From assembly GCA_903932145.1 (NCBI GenBank), contig CAIZFE010000102.1, forward strand, positions 1 through 58,894: a DNA stretch of 58,894 nt, read 5' to 3'. The stretch is from an uncultured Rhodopila sp. Lineage in GTDB: Bacteria; Pseudomonadota; Alphaproteobacteria; Acetobacterales; Acetobacteraceae. Position 1 is the first letter of the stretch, and each line of letters begins with the position of its first letter. The notes beneath the pieces were generated by a model that saw only the letters and a program-made list of their open reading frames with translations, searched no databases and was not told the origin of the DNA. This document shows positions 34,892 to 43,097 of the stretch, one piece after another. A program made the translations under genes and the position numbers.

Positions 34892-35640
34892 GGGTCCGTC
34901 TTCGAACTGGTGCCGGCGACGCCAAAAAGGCGAATCAGGCCATCGGCGTTCCAGCCGGTACCAAGCCGCCAGGTGGGTTCGATAGGCGGTCTGGATGGAG
35001 GCGATCTGTTGCTGATAGCCCGGCAATGCTTCGCATCGCCATCCAGCGCCCGATCGGCGGCCTCGGCCCCTGCAAGGCCGGTGTAAAGCGCGTTGAACAA
35101 TCCTTGCGAGGACAACGGGTCGAAACCGAGGGCGGCGTCTCCTACTGCCAACCAGCCGTCGTCGGTGGATGGGGTCAGAACGGCACTGTGCGCGGCACAA
35201 AAACCGACCGTTCGGTCGGGTGTGAATCCGCTGCCGCTCAGGACTCTGGCGATGAAATCCAGATCGGAGGTTCGCTACAGCAGCGTCGGCCCAGCGGCTA
35301 CCGACGCGGCGTCCAGGTCCGAGTCGGTGTGGAACGTGACCACCCGCAGATTGCCCGTCAGCGGGGCGGTGTACCGCCAACCGTCCCGTTCGGCCTCGAT
35401 ATGGGTGATGCCGGATTGCCGGCCGGTTTGGTCGTGGCCGTGCATCCAACCATACACCAACCGGTCGCCGGCGATCCGCCTCGCGCCCCGGCATCGACGA
35501 TTATCCGGCAGCGCCCCAGGATGTGGCGATCACCTTTGATCAACGTGAAGTGCCACATTCGATCCCGGCGAATATCGCGTCGCCGAGAGTAAGTCGATAG
35601 AAGCACTGCCATTGAGGGAAGCCCACATCTATATTTTCTT
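34874..35640 (-). pseudogene. Decayed FAD-dependent oxidoreductase (halogenase / geranylgeranyl-reductase-like)
   Basis: Fragments of a flavoprotein lie in several frames. RRDRMWHFTLIKGDRH and CRIIVDAGAR are followed after a shift by RRIAGDRLVYGWMHG and DGWRYTAPLTGNLRVV. There is an in-frame TAG at 35275-35277, then a stretch leading to LAVGDAALGFDPLSSQG, the FAD-binding motif near the C-terminus of this family. A further shift near 35035 leads to EALPGYQQQIASIQ and YRLERRWPDSPFW. At least two frameshifts and one stop codon, and the N-terminal FAD-binding GxGxxG is not found. The 3' end overlaps the SRP RNA promoter. Confidence 0.7.
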
Positions 35641-35736
35641 CGATAACGAACGTCGGCTCCGTAGGTCCGCAGGCGATAGGCTTGCGGTTCGCCGTCGGGC
35701 GGACCAGGCTGCCCTAACGAGAAAGGGAAAACGATC

Positions 35737-36288
35737 ATGGCCCGGCTTCCTGCAATCACCAGCAAAGACCAACTCGCACCGGAGCACCATGCAATCGCCG
35801 ACGGCATCATCGGCAGCCGGGGTTCCCTGCACGGCCCATTCTCCACATTCCTGCACAGCCCCGAACTGGCCGGACGGATTGCCCACCTCGGCGCCTACGT
35901 GCGATTTGAAGGGACGCTGGACATGCGGGTCCGCGTCCTCGCCGCCATGACGGTCGCCCGCGAGTTCGAAGCCCTTTATGTCTGGGGCGCGCAGACCGGC
36001 AGCGCACGGCGTCAGAATGTTCCCGAAACCACGATCTCGGCCATTCGCGACAACCGGTCTGACGGGGTAGCTGAGGAAGATCTGGCCGTAATCGAATTCA
36101 CGCGATCGTTGCTGCGCCGGCATCGTGTCGGCGACGCGGCGGCTGCGGAGATGCGGCATCGATTTGGCGACGACGGTTTCATTCAGCTCACAACCGCAAT
36201 CGGATACTATAGTTTACTGTCGATGACTGTAAATGCCGCTGAGGTAGAGGCCGGACCCGGCGCCGAAGTTCTCGCGACGCGGAGCTGA
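35737..36288 (+). CDS. Carboxymuconolactone decarboxylase-like (AhpD-fold) protein
   Basis: 183 residues with the all-helical AhpD/CMD fold: an N-terminal segment with HGPFSTFLHSPELAGRI, then VRVLAAMTVAREFEALYVW, then DLAVIEFTRSLLRRHRV and the C-terminal QLTTAIGYYSLLSMTVNA. It lacks the redox CxxC of AhpD and any other cysteine in the core helix, so thiol peroxidase-type chemistry is unlikely; relatives are annotated as CMD-like proteins of unknown role. GAGAAAGGG precedes ATG 35737. It stands alone next to the decayed flavoprotein gene. Confidence 0.82.
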   Translation: MARLPAITSKDQLAPEHHAIADGIIGSRGSLHGPFSTFLHSPELAGRIAHLGAYVRFEGTLDMRVRVLAAMTVAREFEALYVWGAQTGSARRQNVPETTISAIRDNRSDGVAEEDLAVIEFTRSLLRRHRVGDAAAAEMRHRFGDDGFIQLTTAIGYYSLLSMTVNAAEVEAGPGAEVLATRS

Positions 36289-36770
36289 AACGATGTTCCC
36301 AACTCCCGTGTGCATCACCTGCACCTAAATGCGATCGATCCGGAGGCAATCATCGATTCCTACGTGCGACAGGTCTCACCATCTCAAAAGGCGCAAGGAG
36401 TGGCCTGCCGGCGTTGCTGGTGCCAAACGACTGCATCATCTTGTCTGGCGAGGGCTATTCGGCCGCTGTATGCGTCAGATCAGTGCAGATCGGTTGTCAT
36501 CAGCAGCGACATGCGGGAGAGCATATGCGGAATATAAAATTTGACTGAAGCCCGGATCGGGGACGCCGGCGGCCTGGAAGCTTCCGGCGGTTAACAGCAG
36601 GGCGCCGGCTGCGAAGAGACACATCCTGAGAAAATGGATAAGGCCAACCGTTGACCGTTCATCGCGGATGAATGCCGGGCGGAAACCCGATGCAGCCACC
36701 GCATTCATTATCATTGTGTGACGATGGTGGCATGACGGCCCCGGCACGAGCCGGGGCCGTCGAACCGGTA
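36289..36770. other. Intergenic region with a possible secreted-peptide remnant
   Basis: 482 bases between the CMD-like gene and the peroxiredoxin gene. On the minus strand a frame ending at 36475 contains CLFAAGALLLTAGSFQAAG, which looks like a signal peptide, followed by about 30 residues and a stop. It has no good ribosome-binding site and may be the 5' remnant of an exported protein. The 3' part holds the hairpin at 36734-36761. Confidence 0.35.
36734..36761 (-). terminator. Strong hairpin after the peroxiredoxin gene
   Basis: GACGGCCCCGG (36734-36744) and CCGGGGCCGTC (36751-36761) form a perfect 11-bp stem with a 6-base loop, ten bases beyond the peroxiredoxin stop. There is no following T-run in the gene's direction, so it could be a terminator of weak type, an mRNA-stabilising structure, or a member of the palindromic repeat family. 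Confidence 0.5.
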
Positions 36771-37253
36771 TCAGAGCGCGGCGAGGATCGCTTCGGCCTT
36801 GCTGACTTCGAAGCCGCCGGGGGCCTCGACGCCAAGATGGGTGACGACGCCGTTGTCGGCGATCAGCGCGTAGCGCTGGCTACGCCAGCCCATGCCGCGG
36901 GCGTTCAGGTCGAGCTCAAGGCCAATCGCCTTGGCGAAGGCGGCGGCGCCGTCGGCCAGCATCTCCACCTTATCGCCGGTGCCCTGATCCTTGCCCCATG
37001 CGCCCATGACGAAGGCGTCATTGACGGCGATGCAGGCGATGGTGTCGACGCCCTTCGCCTTGAAAGCGTCGGCGTTCTGCACGAAGCCCGGCAGATGCTT
37101 GGCGCTGCAGGTCGGGGTGAAGGCGCCCGGAACCGCGAACAGGACGACTTTCTTGCCCTTAAAGATTTCGTCGGTGGTGATTTCCTTGGGACCGTCCGCC
37201 GTCGCGACCATGAGCTTCATGGACGGAATGGTGTCGCCAACTTTAATGGTCAT
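36771..37253 (-). CDS. Peroxiredoxin (Prx5/type II family)
   Basis: Thiol peroxidase of 160 residues that reduces hydrogen peroxide and alkyl hydroperoxides. ATG 37251-37253 gives the family start MTIKVGDTIPSMKLM; a GGGAG lies 10 or more bases before it. The peroxidatic Cys49 is in VPGAFTPTCSAKHLPGF with the conserved Pro, Thr and, later, Arg (MGWRSQRYAL). No second conserved Cys is evident, so it is of the 1-Cys or glutathione/glutaredoxin-dependent kind. A strong hairpin follows the stop codon. Confidence 0.93.
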   Translation of the reverse strand: MTIKVGDTIPSMKLMVATADGPKEITTDEIFKGKKVVLFAVPGAFTPTCSAKHLPGFVQNADAFKAKGVDTIACIAVNDAFVMGAWGKDQGTGDKVEMLADGAAAFAKAIGLELDLNARGMGWRSQRYALIADNGVVTHLGVEAPGGFEVSKAEAILAAL

Positions 37254-37472
37254 GGATGCTGTGCTCCCGCATGGGTTTCTACGATGTCTGCCGAGGCATG
37301 ACAGATGCCGACTCCTAGCTTGACCGGAACGGGAAGTCACCCCCGCGCCATCGTCCTGTTAGCCATTGCGGTGGCAGACACTACGAGGGCCGGGAGCGAT
37401 CTTCCGCAACACCGGCGTTTTCTCGATGCTATGTGGCGTCGCGTGCCGGTGGCGCTTCAATAACCGGTTGCA

Positions 37473-38252
37473 TTACCGGCCCAGCAGGCGATCCAGAATT
37501 CGGCCCTCGATCGCAGCAGCCGCCGGATCGCCGCGGCGGCGGGGGCGCGGTAAATCGACCGCTATGTCCATTTCGACCCGGCCGGCATCGAGCAGCAGGA
37601 TGCGATCGGCGAGGGCGACGGCCTCTGACACATCGTGGGTGACCACGATCGCGGTGAAACCTTTGTCTTCCCAGACTTGCTCGATCAGCGCCTGCATTTC
37701 GATCCGGGTCAGGGCATCGAGCGCACCAAGCGGTTCGTCGAACGCGAGAATGCGGGGGTGGCTGACCAGGGCGCGCGCCAAAGCGACGCGCTGCCGTTGG
37801 CCGCCGGACAGGATGGCAGGCCAGTCCTGTTCGCGTCCGGACAGGCCGACCTGATCGAGTGCCTCCTGTGCCAGACGACGGCGATCCGGCCCCGAAGGGG
37901 CGTGGGACAGACCGACGTCCACGTTTGCCGCAACGCGCTGCCAGGGCAGCAGGCGCGGCTCCTGGAACATCAGCCGCACATGATCACGCCAACCGCCGGA
38001 CAGGCCGTCGATCATTAGCTGACCGGTGGTCGGCTGGTCGAGGCCGGCCAGCAAGCGCAACAGCGTGCTTTTGCCGCAGCCGCTGCGGCCAACGATGGCA
38101 ACGAACTGACCGGCCTGGATGTCCAGGTCGATGCCATGCAGCACTTTTTGCGCGCCGAACGATTTTGTCACCCCGCGCAAGCTGACGGACGCTCCGTTCG
38201 AGCTGATCCGCGTTTCAGCGGCGCGTTGTTGATGCTGAATGCTGACATTCAT
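37473..38252 (-). CDS. ssuB: Aliphatic sulfonate ABC transporter, ATP-binding protein
   Basis: ATPase of 259 residues energising sulfonate import. Walker [11 protein letters not shown]-loop FQEPRLLPW, signature [15 protein letters not shown], Walker [13 protein letters not shown] and the H-loop THDVSEAV are all intact. The [13 protein letters not shown] segment is typical of the SsuB/TauB group. It begins 4 bases beyond the ssuC stop and is the last gene of the sulfonate operon on the minus strand. Confidence 0.92.
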   Translation of the reverse strand: MNVSIQHQQRAAETRISSNGASVSLRGVTKSFGAQKVLHGIDLDIQAGQFVAIVGRSGCGKSTLLRLLAGLDQPTTGQLMIDGLSGGWRDHVRLMFQEPRLLPWQRVAANVDVGLSHAPSGPDRRRLAQEALDQVGLSGREQDWPAILSGGQRQRVALARALVSHPRILAFDEPLGALDALTRIEMQALIEQVWEDKGFTAIVVTHDVSEAVALADRILLLDAGRVEMDIAVDLPRPRRRGDPAAAAIEGRILDRLLGR

Positions 38253-38255
38253 AGC

Positions 38256-39011
38256 TTAGAGCTCCGCATAGACGGGGTTCCAGGACAGGCAGGTCCGCTC
38301 CAGCAGCCGCGCGACGCTGTCGGCGAGTTTGCCGAGTGCGGCGTAAATCAGGATGGAGACCACGACGACATCGACCATCATGAATTCGCGGGCATTCATC
38401 GCCATGAAGCCGATGCCGGAGGAGGCGGAGATCGTCTCCGCCACGATCAGCGTCAGCCACATGATGCCGAGGCCGTAGCGAAGACCGACGAAGATCGAGG
38501 GAAGGGCGCCCGGGAACACCACCCGCCAGAAGATCGCCGATTCAGACATGCCGTACGCCCGGCCCATCTCCAGCAATTGCCGGTCAACGGAGCGCACGCC
38601 GTGCAGGGTGTTGACGTAAATCGGGAAGAACACGCCGAGAGCGACGAGGAACAGCTTGGCTTCTTCCCCGATACCGAACCACAGGATGACGAGCGGGATC
38701 AGCGCGAGGTGGGGGATGTTGCGCACCATCTGCAATGTGCTGTCGGTCAGCTTCTCGCTGAGACCGGACAGGCCGTTGAGCATACCCAGCGCGAAGCCGA
38801 TGCCGCCGCCGACTGCGAAACCGCCGAAAGCCCGGCTCGCGCTGACCCAGATGTCTCGCACCAATTCGCCACTGCGGGTGACTCGCCATGCGGCTTCTGC
38901 AACGGCGGTTGGGGCGGGCATGATCTGATCGGCGAGCAGGCCGGTTTGCGACGCGGCCTGCCAAGCCAGCAGGAGTCCGAACGGCACGATCCAGGGAAGC
39001 AGGCGTTTCAT
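38256..39011 (-). CDS. ssuC: Aliphatic sulfonate ABC transporter, permease protein
   Basis: Inner-membrane permease of about 251 residues from ATG 39009-39011 (MKRLLPWIVPFGLLLAWQ); the frame is open 24 codons earlier but without homology. Six hydrophobic segments and the EAA-type loop (GRAYGMSESAIFWRVVFPGALPSIFVGLR) that docks to SsuB are visible. It lies between ssuD (with 214 bases containing palindromic repeats between them) and ssuB. Confidence 0.92.
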   Translation of the reverse strand: MKRLLPWIVPFGLLLAWQAASQTGLLADQIMPAPTAVAEAAWRVTRSGELVRDIWVSASRAFGGFAVGGGIGFALGMLNGLSGLSEKLTDSTLQMVRNIPHLALIPLVILWFGIGEEAKLFLVALGVFFPIYVNTLHGVRSVDRQLLEMGRAYGMSESAIFWRVVFPGALPSIFVGLRYGLGIMWLTLIVAETISASSGIGFMAMNAREFMMVDVVVVSILIYAALGKLADSVARLLERTCLSWNPVYAEL

Positions 39012-39153
39012 TGGGCGAGGTCTTTCAGCCACAGGTCGGACGCTGGCGGCCAAGCGGTTTCGGTTAGCATACGGACGAACCAACGGGTCATGCCGGGTCG
39101 CATTGAAGTGGACCCCCGGGCCGGTTCGTCATGGTCAGGTGCGTCTCTACAAA

Positions 39154-39184
39154 CGTCATGGCCCGGACGAGCCAGGCCATGACG
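39154..39184. repeat. Palindromic intergenic repeat between ssuD and ssuC
   Basis: CGTCATGGCC (39154-39163) and GGCCATGACG (39175-39184) are perfect 10-base arms around CGGACGAGCCA. Same family as the repeats at 32425 and at the IS4 target site. A degenerate copy (GGGCCGGTTCGTCATGG) precedes it near 39117-39133. The hairpin could reduce expression of ssuC-ssuB relative to ssuD. Confidence 0.7.
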
Positions 39185-39225
39185 GAAATGGTGTGCCATT
39201 CCGTCGCAGGTTGCTCGATGTGCTC

Positions 39226-40377
39226 TCATTCGGCGGCGATTCTGGACGGTGCGGCGCGAAAGTCGCGGCCGGGTTCGAATGCGCGCTGGCCAATACCCAG
39301 CACCGGGAACAGCAGCTCGGCGACGCGGTAGGCTTCCTCCAAATGCGGGTAGCCCGATGCGATGATCGTTTGCACACCCAGCGCCTGGTATTCGCGCAGC
39401 CGCGCGGCAACGGTTTCCGGGCTGCCGACAAGGGCGGTGCCGACACCGTGGCGGACAAGGCCGACGCCGGCCCAGAGATTTGGACTGATCTCCAGCTTGT
39501 CGCGGCGGCCCTGATGCAGGTCCAATTGCCGGATCTGACCGACCGAGTCGGTGTCCTCACGCAGCCGCATTTGCGCCGCTGCGATGGTTTCGTCCGACAG
39601 GTGGCTAATCAGCCGGTTGGCCGCGTCCCATGCTTCTTCGTCGGTTTCGCGCACGATCAGGTGAACCCGCAGGCCGTAGTTCATCGTCCGGCCGCGTACG
39701 GCGGCACGGGCGCGGGCAATGTCCAGCTTCTGCTTGACTGCTGCCGGAGGCTCACCCCAGGTCAGGTAGGTATCGACATGATCGGCGGCGACTTCGATGC
39801 CGGCAGGGGAAGATCCGCCGAACCAAAGCGGTGGATAGGGCTTCTGGAGGCTGTCGAAGTAGCCGAGTTTGGCTTCCTTCGCGGCAAGATATTTGCCGGT
39901 GAAATCTATCTTTCCATCGGCGAGCAAGTGCCGCCAAATATGCAGGAATTCGTGTGTAAGGACATACCGCTCGTCGTGCTCGAGCAGCAGTCCGTCGCCG
40001 GCCAATTCCTTGGGTTGGCCGCCGGTGACAATGTTCAAAAGTAGGCGGCCGTTGCTGACGCGGTCGAGCGCCACGGATTGGCGCGCGGCCAGCGCGGGTG
40101 TGATGAACCCCGGGCGCAGCGCCACAAGGAACTTCAGCCGTTCCGTCTGCGGCGCCAGGGCGGACGCGAGCGTCCAGCCGTCCAGGCAATTGATCCCTGT
40201 GGGCAGCAGGATACCACCGAATCCCAGACGGTCGGCGGCTCGGGCGATGTCGCTCAGGTAGCCGACGTCGGCCGGGCGGTGACCTTTCTCGGTGCCGAGA
40301 TAGGACCCGTCCCCGCTGGTGGGCAGGAACCAGAACATATTGAGCGGTTGCTGAATCACGTCGGAAAAACCTTTCAT
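39226..40377 (-). CDS. ssuD: FMNH2-dependent alkanesulfonate monooxygenase
   Basis: Desulfonates C2-C10 alkanesulfonates to aldehyde and sulfite with reduced flavin and oxygen; TIM-barrel, luciferase-like, 383 residues as in E. coli SsuD. Family markers: [80 protein letters not shown] and [10 protein letters not shown]. Its ATG overlaps the stop of ssuA1 (40374-40377), so the two are translationally coupled. The partner flavin reductase SsuE is not in the window; FMNH2 must come from elsewhere. Confidence 0.95.
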   Translation of the reverse strand: MKGFSDVIQQPLNMFWFLPTSGDGSYLGTEKGHRPADVGYLSDIARAADRLGFGGILLPTGINCLDGWTLASALAPQTERLKFLVALRPGFITPALAARQSVALDRVSNGRLLLNIVTGGQPKELAGDGLLLEHDERYVLTHEFLHIWRHLLADGKIDFTGKYLAAKEAKLGYFDSLQKPYPPLWFGGSSPAGIEVAADHVDTYLTWGEPPAAVKQKLDIARARAAVRGRTMNYGLRVHLIVRETDEEAWDAANRLISHLSDETIAAAQMRLREDTDSVGQIRQLDLHQGRRDKLEISPNLWAGVGLVRHGVGTALVGSPETVAARLREYQALGVQTIIASGYPHLEEAYRVAELLFPVLGIGQRAFEPGRDFRAAPSRIAAE

Positions 40378-41309
40378 GCGTTCGGGTGCCAGACGGCGTC
40401 GGCAATGGTGATATCGACAGGGAGCAAACCCTGCGCCCTGAAGCGGTCGGCGATGTCTTGTTGGCTGCGGATGATGGCGTCGGTCATCGGTACCATCTCG
40501 GCCGGCACGCGATCGATTACGCGGCGCATCGCGTCCAGCGGCATGCCGGTGCTGGCGGACAGCGCGTTGGACACGTCGTCCCGGTGACCGCGCACCCAGG
40601 CACAGGAGGTTGCGAACGCTTCCAGTGCATTCGAGATGATCGCCGGATTGGCCTGCACGAATGCCCTGCGGGCCATGAAGAAAGAGGGCTGCTCACCGAT
40701 ATTCGCATTGGTCGCCAGGATACGCACACCGGGCCGCTGTTCGAACAACGCGTAGTACGGGTCCCAAATGGCCCACGCATCGATCGCCCCGCGCTGAAAT
40801 GCCGCGCCGCCATCGGCCGGACCAAGGTTGATGACTTCCACGTCGGTGGTGCGCAACCCGGCTTTGCTCAGGGCCTTGAGGGCGAAGTTGTGGCCAGAGG
40901 AACCTCGGCCGAATGCCAGCTTCTTGCCCTTCAGGTCCGCCAGGGTTTGGATCGGGGATCCCGGCGGCAGCAGGATCGCTTGGGAGCCGGATCGCAACGC
41001 CGAGACATACAGCAAGTCGGCGCGCGCGGCCTGGGCAAACACCGGTGGTGTATCGCCGACCGCGCCCAGGTCGATGCCGCCGACACGCATGGCCTCTAAC
41101 ATCGGCGGCCCGAACTGGAATTCGATCCATTCGACGTCCCAGCCCAGTGGGGTCAGCAGCGTTTCCAGATCCCGGTGCTGTCTGGCCGCCATCTGAGTCG
41201 GTTCGGCCTTTTGGAAGCCGACGCGCAGGACCTTAGCCTCTGCCGCCCGAGCCCGAAGGACGGGCATGGCAAGGGTGGCTGCCAGGAGATGGCGCCGGTG
41301 CAAGGTCAT
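40374..41309 (-). CDS. ssuA: Aliphatic sulfonate-binding protein, copy 1
   Basis: Periplasmic substrate-binding protein of 311 residues with an Arg-Arg containing N-terminal export signal ([19 protein letters not shown]). The binding-protein fold is seen in [60 protein letters not shown] and [16 protein letters not shown]. It is paralogous to the second SsuA at 41574-42512, with the same motif order. The ATG overlaps the stop of a 10-codon upstream ORF (41306-41338). Coupled downstream to ssuD by a 4-base overlap. Confidence 0.92.
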   Translation of the reverse strand: MTLHRRHLLAATLAMPVLRARAAEAKVLRVGFQKAEPTQMAARQHRDLETLLTPLGWDVEWIEFQFGPPMLEAMRVGGIDLGAVGDTPPVFAQAARADLLYVSALRSGSQAILLPPGSPIQTLADLKGKKLAFGRGSSGHNFALKALSKAGLRTTDVEVINLGPADGGAAFQRGAIDAWAIWDPYYALFEQRPGVRILATNANIGEQPSFFMARRAFVQANPAIISNALEAFATSCAWVRGHRDDVSNALSASTGMPLDAMRRVIDRVPAEMVPMTDAIIRSQQDIADRFRAQGLLPVDITIADAVWHPNA

Positions 41310-41338
41310 GCGACTTGGGTTCGTGCGGTAAGAGTCAT
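41306..41338 (-). CDS. 10-residue upstream ORF coupled to ssuA copy 1
   Basis: [10 protein letters not shown], starting ATG 41338 after CAGGA (spacing 9), with its TGA overlapping the ssuA ATG (ATGA at 41309-41306). Its ribosome-binding site and first codons (AGCAGGACAATAGCTAATGACTC, split here: AGCAGGA then ATGACTC) align with those of the 40-residue upstream ORF of the second ssuA locus. Probably a shortened leader; translation is inferred, not shown. Confidence 0.45.
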   Translation of the reverse strand: MTLTARTQVA

Positions 41339-41339
41339 T

Positions 41340-41480
41340 AGCTATTGTCCTGCTCGGACCGGAACGCGACCGATCAACGCGCTACATAAGAGGATATTTT
41401 TCTGTTCATATGCAACATGAAGCGTAAATAAAGATTTAAATTCCATTTTATACAGAAAAAACGCAAAAAACTATCGTCCG
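41340..41480 (-). promoter_or_regulatory. Duplicated control region, copy 1
   Basis: An A+T-rich segment with CATATG at 41408-41413, an A-run and a downstream block that aligns by eye with 42865-42985: ATT-TCCTGCTC, CCG-TCAACG, then AGA--AT-TTTTT and CATATG in the same order. It precedes ssuA copy 1 and could be its own promoter/operator, allowing ssuA1-D-C-B to be transcribed apart from ssuA2. Confidence 0.5.
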
Positions 41481-41573
41481 CTGGCCGAAAACGAAGGCCA
41501 AGATGTCCATTGGGCGTCACGACGAGCCGGGAGCAAGTGTCTGTTCCGCCCGGGGCCAGGGAGGCGGAGGCGT

Positions 41574-42512
41574 TCAGACGCTGGCGCGCCAGACGATGTC
41601 GGACACCCTGATGTCCACCGGCACAAGGCCGAGGGCGCGGAACCGGTCGGCTACCTTTTGTTGGGTCCTGGCCAGATCGTCGTTCATGCGCAAGACCTCG
41701 AAGGGATGGCGTGCCAGCGCCCGGCGCCAGACGTCCTGTTGAATTCCGGTCGCGCTGGACAGCAGATCGGCGACGTCATCGCGATGGGCGCGCGCTTTCT
41801 CTGCCGTCGCGGTGACCGTATCGATCACGGAGGAGACCAGCGTCGGGTTCGCCCGCACGAATGGGCCGTAGCCAAGAATGTAACCATACTGGTCGCCGAT
41901 TTCCTGGTTCGTTGTCAGGGTGCGGACCCCGGGCCTGTTCGCGAACAATGCCGCATACGGCTCCCAGATACTCCAGGCATCGATGACACCGCGTTCGAAA
42001 GCCGCGCCCGCGTCGGCCGGGCCAAGGTAGATCGGCTCGATCTGGTCATACCTCAGGCCGGCCTTTTCCAGGACCATCAGGGCAAAGTTATGGGCAGACG
42101 AGCCACGGCCGAACGCCAGCTTCTTGCCCTTCAGGTCGGCCAGGGTTTGGACGGTCGATCCGGCGGGGAGTAAGATCGATTGTGGCGCGCCTCGTTGGGC
42201 CGCGAGGTACAGCAGATCGCCGTGAGCCGCCTGGGCAAAGACCGGCGGTGTGTCGCCGACCGCGCCGATGTCGATGCTGCCAACCCGCATGGCTTCCAGC
42301 ATGGGCGGGCCGAATTGGAATTCGATCCATTCCACGCTGATCCCCTTCGGCTCCAGCAGCTTTTCCAGGTCTTTATTGGTCTTGGCGGCCATCAGGACCG
42401 GCTCGCCCTTTTGGAATCCAACCCGCAGCGTCTTGCTGTCCGCTGCCCGGACCGCGGAAATCGCCGGCAGAGCCAGGGCTGTGGCGAGTAGGTTGCGTCT
42501 TTTCCAGAGCAT
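41574..42512 (-). CDS. ssuA: Aliphatic sulfonate-binding protein, copy 2
   Basis: 312 residues from ATG 42510-42512 (MLWKRRNLLATALALPAIS); the frame extends 31 codons further without support. It has an export signal with Arg-Arg and the same fold signatures as copy 1: [79 protein letters not shown]. Differences cluster in the C-terminal lobe, which may change ligand preference. It starts one base after the stop of the 66-residue gene. 264 bases, including a duplicated control region, separate it from copy 1. Confidence 0.92.
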   Translation of the reverse strand: MLWKRRNLLATALALPAISAVRAADSKTLRVGFQKGEPVLMAAKTNKDLEKLLEPKGISVEWIEFQFGPPMLEAMRVGSIDIGAVGDTPPVFAQAAHGDLLYLAAQRGAPQSILLPAGSTVQTLADLKGKKLAFGRGSSAHNFALMVLEKAGLRYDQIEPIYLGPADAGAAFERGVIDAWSIWEPYAALFANRPGVRTLTTNQEIGDQYGYILGYGPFVRANPTLVSSVIDTVTATAEKARAHRDDVADLLSSATGIQQDVWRRALARHPFEVLRMNDDLARTQQKVADRFRALGLVPVDIRVSDIVWRASV

Positions 42513-42513
42513 C

Positions 42514-42714
42514 TCAATGCACCTTCGAGGGCGTGACACGGCCACCGAGATAAATGCGGCGGGCAAGGCGTTGGACATCCGCCAACGTCGGCCAGATCGA
42601 TCCATCGAGATCGTCCAGCTTCATGTCGGTCGCGATAAAGCGGTAGCCGGTGTCCAGGCGGACGGCGGCGCCGACAAAAGCGCCATCGATATCAATGACA
42701 TGGGATTGCAGCAT
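42514..42714 (-). CDS. Small uncharacterised protein of the sulfonate operon
   Basis: 66 residues, cytoplasmic, with no signal or membrane segment: begins MLQSHVIDIDGAFVGAAVRL and continues YRFIATDMKLDDLDGSIWP, then TLADVQRLARRIYLGGR. It looks like a compact beta-beta-alpha domain. Its stop codon TGA (42514-42516) is one base from the ssuA2 start, and AAAGG lies upstream of ATG 42714, so it should be translated as part of the operon. I believe similar small proteins accompany sulfonate/taurine-type binding-protein genes in other proteobacteria, but I cannot name the family. Function unknown. Confidence 0.7.
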   Translation of the reverse strand: MLQSHVIDIDGAFVGAAVRLDTGYRFIATDMKLDDLDGSIWPTLADVQRLARRIYLGGRVTPSKVH

Positions 42715-42741
42715 GGGAAGGGGCCTTTCAGGACCAAAGGG

Positions 42742-42864
42742 TCAGACGTGCGCGTGATGGTTCGCTTCGAGATCGAAGCACCGACACCACATCGACAAGC
42801 CACCCGGACGCATGTTCGTCGCATTCCGGCGTATCGGAGACGGGAACTGTGCGGGGTGAGTCAT
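42742..42864 (-). CDS. 40-residue upstream ORF with WCRC motif (possible leader peptide)
   Basis: Starts ATG 42864 with AGGAG eight bases upstream (42873-42877). The peptide begins MTHPAQFPSPIRRNATN and ends LSMWCRCFDLEANHHAHV, so two cysteine codons and a Trp are close to the end. The stop is 27 bases before the 66-residue gene. Position and the CxC pair suggest a leader whose translation could respond to cysteine or sulfur supply, but no attenuator pair has been demonstrated. An overlapping frame from ATG 42871 is less likely because its start is only one base from the ribosome-binding site. Confidence 0.4.
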   Translation of the reverse strand: MTHPAQFPSPIRRNATNMRPGGLSMWCRCFDLEANHHAHV

Positions 42865-42985
42865 CTGCCATTCTCCTGCTCTGCCCGGCGTCGCGCCGGT
42901 CAACGAGGCGCAATAGAGAATGTTTTTTCCATATGGCGCAATATATAACTTCAATAAAGTTTTTTATTCTTTTTTTGATCGATTA
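42865..42985 (-). promoter_or_regulatory. Duplicated control region, copy 2 (sulfonate operon promoter region)
   Basis: A+T-rich block upstream of the WCRC leader, with CATATG at 42930-42935 followed (leftwards) by an A-run and then the TCAACG and TCCTGCTC elements also found at 41340-41480. It lies between the divergent sulfonate operon and ferredoxin reductase gene and probably serves both. Specific -35/-10 boxes could not be assigned. Confidence 0.5.
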
Positions 42986-43097
42986 TTGGTGATAATCCAT
43001 CGCCCACCGCATCACAGCGAAAACCAAAATGTCTCCCCGCTTGCGGAACCCGCCGCCCGCTGCTCCTATCGGGCCGAATGGATACGGGGGCGGACAG

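Noticed and set aside
38136..39182. 348-codon plus-strand open frame opposite ssuB/ssuC
   Set aside because: Antisense shadow of clear ABC-transporter genes, with His/Asp/Gln-rich composition.
42728..42871. Alternative leader ORF starting MADDSPRTVPVSD in another frame
   Set aside because: Its ATG is only one base from the AGGAG, while the overlapping ORF from 42864 has the ideal eight-base spacing.
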